This document shows, piece by piece, positions 5,254 through 8,442 of a stretch of DNA of 8,442 nucleotides. The notes beneath the pieces are model-generated. The model saw nothing but the letters and a program-made list of their open reading frames with translations. It was not told the origin of the DNA and made no database searches. Source of the stretch: Flavobacteriaceae bacterium UBA7433 (GTDB lineage Bacteria > Bacteroidota > Bacteroidia > Flavobacteriales > Flavobacteriaceae). Each line of letters opens with the position of its first letter. Within the stretch, counting starts at the first letter, position 1. Location: the NCBI GenBank assembly GCA_002477565.1, contig DLQL01000071.1, positions 12,757-21,198 on the forward strand. The letters are read 5' to 3'. The position numbers were made by a program, and so were the translations under genes.

Positions 5254-6690
5254 ATGAAAAAACGATTCCTGACAACTTTCTTCTTTCTGTGTTGCATTGC
5301 TTTTTCAAGTGCACAAACAAACTCCTATAAAAAACGGGTTTTGGAAAGTACTGAAATTGACTTTTTGGCGAGTTATTACAGCCAAGAAGGAGACAACGCA
5401 TCTGTTACCGGTGGTATAGGTACGGAAACACTCACAGACATTGCACCAACGATTGTGGTGAACATCCCTTTAAATGCTGACGCTGTTCTGACAGTAGACG
5501 TCGGGATATCTACCTATACATCTGCCTCCTCGTCCAACCTAGACCCTTTTGACAGTTCTGGTGCTTCTGAAGATTATGAGGGCGAAGAAAGTGCCAATGC
5601 CAATCCCACAGGCAGTCCATGGATAGCTTCTTCAGGCGCTTCTAGAAAAGACACCTGGTTTTCGGCCCGAAGCACATACACCCACAGTTCTGATGACAGA
5701 AATACAATTCACTCAGCGCATCTAAGCTATGCCTCAGAATACGATTATGTCTCTTATGGTTTTGGTGGAAGTGTCACCAAACTGTTCAATGAAAAAAATA
5801 CAGAAATAGGCATTCAAGCTCAGGTGTATCTCGACAAATGGATGCCAAGATACCCAACAGAATTGGATTCCTATGTGGAAGCGGAGCGCAACTTGAACAA
5901 CGGTTTTTTCAAGGCCATCAACATTTACAACCAAAAAGGTTTGTTGACCAGTAAATCCAACTCTTGGGACACTGATTTTACGCTGATTGACAACAAAAAC
6001 AGAAATACTTACAGCGCCTCGCTTAGTTTTTCTCAAATTCTCAGCAAAAAAAGCCACCTATCTCTTTTTATGGATATCATCCAACAAAAAGGCTGGTTGG
6101 CCAATCCAATGCAACGTGTCTATTTCAAAGATGTCGAAAACTATTATGTCGGAAACCCGGACAACATGACTTCCAATATCAAAAATGACTATGTGTCCAA
6201 AAAGAATACAGATGTCTTTCAATTGGCAGATGACATCGAACGGCTCCCTGACACACGCACAAAAATTCCTTTGGGAGCTCGATGGAATTATTATGTACAT
6301 GAACAGCTTAGCTTGCGCTCTTATTACCGTTTTTACTCAGACGATTGGGGGGTGAATTCACATACGCTGCACATTGAAACCCCAATCAAAATCAAAGAGA
6401 AGTACACCCTCTACCCCAGTATTCGCTATTACAACCAAACGGCAGCGGATTACTTTGCAGCCTATGACGAACACCTCTCGTCAAGTTCTTTTTACACCTC
6501 CGATTACGATTTGGCAGCATTCAATGCCATGCAATACGGGCTCGGAGTCCGTTATACAGACCTGTTTACAGAAAATAAAATTTGGAAATTTGGGCTCAAA
6601 AATGTGGATATCAAATACGTCTATTATCAAAGAAACATCGGGTTTGTGGCCCATCTGATTTCTTTTGGATGCAAATGGGTGCTGGACTGA
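5254..6690 (+). CDS. DUF3570 family protein, predicted outer-membrane beta-barrel
   Basis: The protein is 478 aa with a signal peptide at 1-20 (MKKR, hydrophobic 8-17, SSA|Q). It opens with a family-typical segment, FLASYYSQEGDNASVTGG followed by IGTETLTDIAPT (37-66). It then shows alternating amphipathic strands rich in Tyr, Trp and Ser through to the C-terminus (for example 187-195, 252-272, 342-361, 384-393, 425-436, 453-476). This pattern fits an outer-membrane barrel of perhaps 14-18 strands, although the last residue is Asp rather than the usual Phe. A low-complexity acidic/Ser segment (90-130) between early strands holds two copies of SSGAS (101-105 and 126-130), and the first is preceded by D97 and D100. 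These resemble the SGAT/SGAS site that ApbE flavinylates. I recognise the family as DUF3570; its function is unknown to me. It closes the trx-apbE-DUF4266-DUF3570 cassette. Confidence 0.88.
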   Translation: MKKRFLTTFFFLCCIAFSSAQTNSYKKRVLESTEIDFLASYYSQEGDNASVTGGIGTETLTDIAPTIVVNIPLNADAVLTVDVGISTYTSASSSNLDPFDSSGASEDYEGEESANANPTGSPWIASSGASRKDTWFSARSTYTHSSDDRNTIHSAHLSYASEYDYVSYGFGGSVTKLFNEKNTEIGIQAQVYLDKWMPRYPTELDSYVEAERNLNNGFFKAINIYNQKGLLTSKSNSWDTDFTLIDNKNRNTYSASLSFSQILSKKSHLSLFMDIIQQKGWLANPMQRVYFKDVENYYVGNPDNMTSNIKNDYVSKKNTDVFQLADDIERLPDTRTKIPLGARWNYYVHEQLSLRSYYRFYSDDWGVNSHTLHIETPIKIKEKYTLYPSIRYYNQTAADYFAAYDEHLSSSSFYTSDYDLAAFNAMQYGLGVRYTDLFTENKIWKFGLKNVDIKYVYYQRNIGFVAHLISFGCKWVLD

Positions 6691-6708
6691 CAGAAAAAGT
6701 TTGTAGCT

Positions 6709-7722
6709 ATGAAAACATACATTGACAATCTTCCCAAAGCAGAACTTCACCTTCATATAGAAGGGACATTGGAGCCCGAATTGCTGTTTGAAATTGCCAA
6801 CAGAAACCATATTAAAATTCCTTTTGAATCTGTCGAAGCGGTCAAAGCAGCTTATCAATTTAATTGTCTTCAAGATTTTCTTGACATCTATTACCAAGGT
6901 GCGGAAGTGCTGCTTTACGAGCGAGATTTTTACGAATTGACATACCGCTATCTTGAAAAGTGCAAGGATCAAAATGTAAAGCATGTCGAAATCATGTTTG
7001 ACCCTCAAACACATACAAATCGGGGCATTTCTTTTCAAAGTGTCATCACCGGGATCCGGCGCGCAATGGAAGACGCCCAAAAACACCTGCATGTTTCATC
7101 TTTTCTTATCTTGAGTTTTTTGCGCCATTTGAGCGAAGAAGCTGCATTTGAAACTTTGCAACAAGCACTCCCTTTCAAAAGCTGGATCAAAGCAGTTGGC
7201 TTGGACTCTTCGGAAAAAGGAAATCCTCCCTCCAAATTTAAAAGGGTTTTCAAAGCAGCTGTCCAAGAAGGTTGGATTCCTTTAGCGCATGCTGGCGAAG
7301 AAGGCGATGCGACTTATATTTGGGAGGCCATCGACCTCTTGAAGGTACAACGTATTGACCATGGGAACAATGCTTTGCAAGACCCAAATTTGGTTGCTGA
7401 GTTGGTCAAAAGAAATGTGGCTCTGACGGTTTGTCCGCTCTCAAACAAGGCCTTACAGGTAGTCAAAAGCCTCGAAGAGCATCCCCTAAAGAAAATGATG
7501 GACGTGGGACTAAAAGTAACTGTAAATTCTGACGATCCTGCTTATTTTGGTGGAGGTATCAATCGGAACTTTGAAGAAATACAAAAAGCATTGCAACTTG
7601 GCAAAAACGAATTGTACACAATCGCGAGAAATTCATTTGAATATTCCCTGTTAGACGACAAAAGAAAACAACAACACCTCACTGAATTGGAAACATACCA
7701 CCTCAACAACATGACTTTATGA
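6709..7722 (+). CDS. Adenine deaminase of the Aah1/adenosine-deaminase family
   Basis: This 337-aa zinc amidohydrolase is of usual length for the family (about 330-345). Visible catalytic landmarks are HLHIEGT (residues 14-20; zinc ligands H14 and H16), GLDSSEKGNPP (164-174), HAGEEG (194-199; H194 zinc ligand, E197 proton shuttle), RIDHG (215-219; H218), TVCPLSN (240-246) and NSDDPAYFGG (273-282; D275/D276). The HIEGTLEPE and SDDPAYFGG signatures match the fungal Aah1-type and bacterial adenine deaminases (adenine to hypoxanthine plus ammonia) more than true adenosine deaminases, which usually have HLDG and a different SDDP context. Adenine is therefore the preferred substrate call, with adenosine possible. 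It is cytosolic, with no signal peptide, and acts in purine salvage. It begins 18 nt after the DUF3570 stop with no visible promoter, so read-through from the upstream cassette is likely even though the functions differ. Confidence 0.9.
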   Translation: MKTYIDNLPKAELHLHIEGTLEPELLFEIANRNHIKIPFESVEAVKAAYQFNCLQDFLDIYYQGAEVLLYERDFYELTYRYLEKCKDQNVKHVEIMFDPQTHTNRGISFQSVITGIRRAMEDAQKHLHVSSFLILSFLRHLSEEAAFETLQQALPFKSWIKAVGLDSSEKGNPPSKFKRVFKAAVQEGWIPLAHAGEEGDATYIWEAIDLLKVQRIDHGNNALQDPNLVAELVKRNVALTVCPLSNKALQVVKSLEEHPLKKMMDVGLKVTVNSDDPAYFGGGINRNFEEIQKALQLGKNELYTIARNSFEYSLLDDKRKQQHLTELETYHLNNMTL

Positions 7723-8201
7723 TTTTAGACAAAATAGAAAATGCGGTACTGTACACAGGAGCTCACCCAAAATTCCAATTCGTCTTTGATTTTATAAAAA
7801 ACAACGATCTCTTTGCATTGCCATTAGGAAAACACTTTCTTGAGGACCATTCCGTTTTTGCCATTGTTATGGAATACGACACTTTGGACGAAAAGGAATG
7901 CAAGGTGGAATCTCATAGAAAATACATTGACCTACAATACATGGTCTCAGGATCAGAACTTACAGGAATTACAAGCCATGAAGGTCAGGTTCCTTCTACT
8001 TCATATAATGAGGAAAACGACTTTCAATTTTACAACTTGACAAACCTACCCAAACTCCCTTTGAAGGAAAATTTTTTTGCAATTTATTACCCCGATGACA
8101 TTCACCAAACAACGATTTCCATAGACGGAAAGTCGAAAAGAAATCGGAAAATTGTGTTTAAAATTTTAATGGAAGTCGTTTCCAAAAAAGGTGTTTTATA
8201 A
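7719..8201 (+). CDS. YhcH/YjgK/YiaL family protein (DUF386, cupin-like)
   Basis: The protein is 160 aa, typical for DUF386 (about 150-160 aa). The family signatures are ESHRKYIDLQYMVSGSE (64-80; usual form ExHRKYxDIxYxxxGxE) and FAIYYPDDIHQ (120-130; usual form FAIFFPxDxHxP). H66, D71 and H129 are good candidates for the metal site of this double-stranded beta-helix. RKIVFKI (143-149) matches the conserved closing strand. Family members include EbgC (the small subunit of evolved beta-galactosidase), YhcH/NanQ (N-acetylmannosamine anomerisation in sialic-acid use) and YiaL, so a sugar-anomer role is likely in general, but no sialic-acid or sugar-catabolic gene is visible here. The start ATG overlaps the adenine-deaminase stop by 4 nt (ATGA), strong evidence of translational coupling. 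The substrate cannot be assigned. Confidence 0.88.
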   Translation: MILDKIENAVLYTGAHPKFQFVFDFIKNNDLFALPLGKHFLEDHSVFAIVMEYDTLDEKECKVESHRKYIDLQYMVSGSELTGITSHEGQVPSTSYNEENDFQFYNLTNLPKLPLKENFFAIYYPDDIHQTTISIDGKSKRNRKIVFKILMEVVSKKGVL

Positions 8202-8210
8202 AGACAAAAC

Positions 8211-8442
8211 CTAGAATTCTCCAGCAAACGTTACAAAATTTCTGGGTGTCTCGTAGAGTGTCACACTCAAGTCTAGCTTGGAATCGATGTGCTGCCTGAG
8301 TTGCTTCCAAATTACAACGGAGATGTTTTCTGCTGTAGGGTTTAGGCTGTGAAAGGGAGGAACTTCTACATTGAGGTTCTTGTGGTCAAATTTATCTTCT
8401 ACCTCTGTTTTAATCAAATCTTTTAGAAGCTTCATGTCAATG
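8211..8442 (-). CDS. queD: 6-carboxytetrahydropterin synthase, QueD-like (C-terminal part)
   Basis: This minus-strand gene ends at the TAG complementary to 8211-8213. Its 5' end lies beyond the right edge: the frame stays open upstream of the ATG at 8435 (preceding codons encode Ile-Asp), and the sequence reads as the internal family segment xIDMKLLKDLIKTEVED. Visible landmarks are FDHKNLN, holding the Asp-His of the catalytic relay, the helix-opening PTAENISVVIW with the conserved pterin-binding Glu, and the final strand LYETPRNF. About 77 residues are present out of about 120-150. The enzyme converts 7,8-dihydroneopterin triphosphate to 6-carboxytetrahydropterin in the queuosine/7-deazaguanine pathway. 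The N-terminal zinc-binding His residues are outside the window. The 6-pyruvoyl-tetrahydropterin synthase side of the same family cannot be fully excluded. It is convergent with the DUF386 gene, with only 9 nt between the two stops. Confidence 0.88.
   Translation of the reverse strand, partial: IDMKLLKDLIKTEVEDKFDHKNLNVEVPPFHSLNPTAENISVVIWKQLRQHIDSKLDLSVTLYETPRNFVTFAGEF

Noticed and set aside
6481..7092. 203-codon open frame on the minus strand
   Set aside because: It spans the ends of two well-supported plus-strand genes (DUF3570 and adenine deaminase), its Cys/Phe-rich composition is typical of antisense shadow frames, and it shows no recognisable motif.
8193..8210. GTTTT/AAAAC hairpin between the convergent DUF386 and queD-like genes as a bidirectional terminator
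   Set aside because: The stem is only 5 bp of mostly A-T pairs and overlaps the DUF386 stop. The position is plausible for a terminator but the structure is too weak to call.
1..8442. Mobile elements, CRISPR arrays, tRNA or defence genes
   Set aside because: No spaced direct repeats, transposase or integrase motifs, tRNA-like cloverleaf or nuclease/helicase genes were seen. Every gene belongs to a metabolic, envelope or unknown-function family.

Overview
The window looks like chromosomal DNA of a marine-type member of the Bacteroidota, most likely Flavobacteriaceae. This rests on moderate-to-low GC, A-rich leaders without Shine-Dalgarno sequences, a TAnnTTTG-type -7 promoter element before the cold-shock gene, and protein families I recognise as flavobacterial (OstA-like protein, DUF4266/DUF3570 pair, short asparaginase-like protein). 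No rRNA, tRNA, IS element, CRISPR array or phage gene is visible. Coding density is high, and all genes are on the + strand except the last.

Left part (1-3098): the 3' end of a short, N-domain-only asparaginase-like gene and its probable terminator. Then comes an OstA/LptA-like periplasmic protein, whose start should be 329 rather than 251, and a class-III PLP aminotransferase 37 nt downstream. Middle (3099-3500): a monocistronic CspA-type cold-shock gene with its own promoter, a perfect 9-bp inverted repeat over the promoter, and a strong intrinsic terminator.

Central cassette (3603-6690): four tightly packed genes, all predicted to be exported. They are a WCGPC thioredoxin-fold protein, an ApbE-type FAD:protein FMN transferase (TTG start, 14-nt overlap), a 70-aa DUF4266 lipoprotein ending in Cys-Gly-Cys-Asn, and a DUF3570 protein predicted to be an outer-membrane beta-barrel. 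The layout (a covalent flavin-attaching enzyme, a thiol-redox protein, a small Gly/Cys-tailed lipoprotein and a barrel) suggests a dedicated extracytoplasmic redox system. The DUF3570 protein has two SSGAS motifs that resemble the Ser/Thr acceptor site modified by ApbE. This is the most interesting part of the window.

Right part (6709-8442): an adenine-deaminase-type amidohydrolase, 18 nt after the cassette and possibly co-transcribed with it. A YhcH/YjgK/YiaL (DUF386) cupin-like protein overlaps its stop by 4 nt. The 3' part of a convergent minus-strand queD-like gene (queuosine precursor pathway) runs off the right edge.
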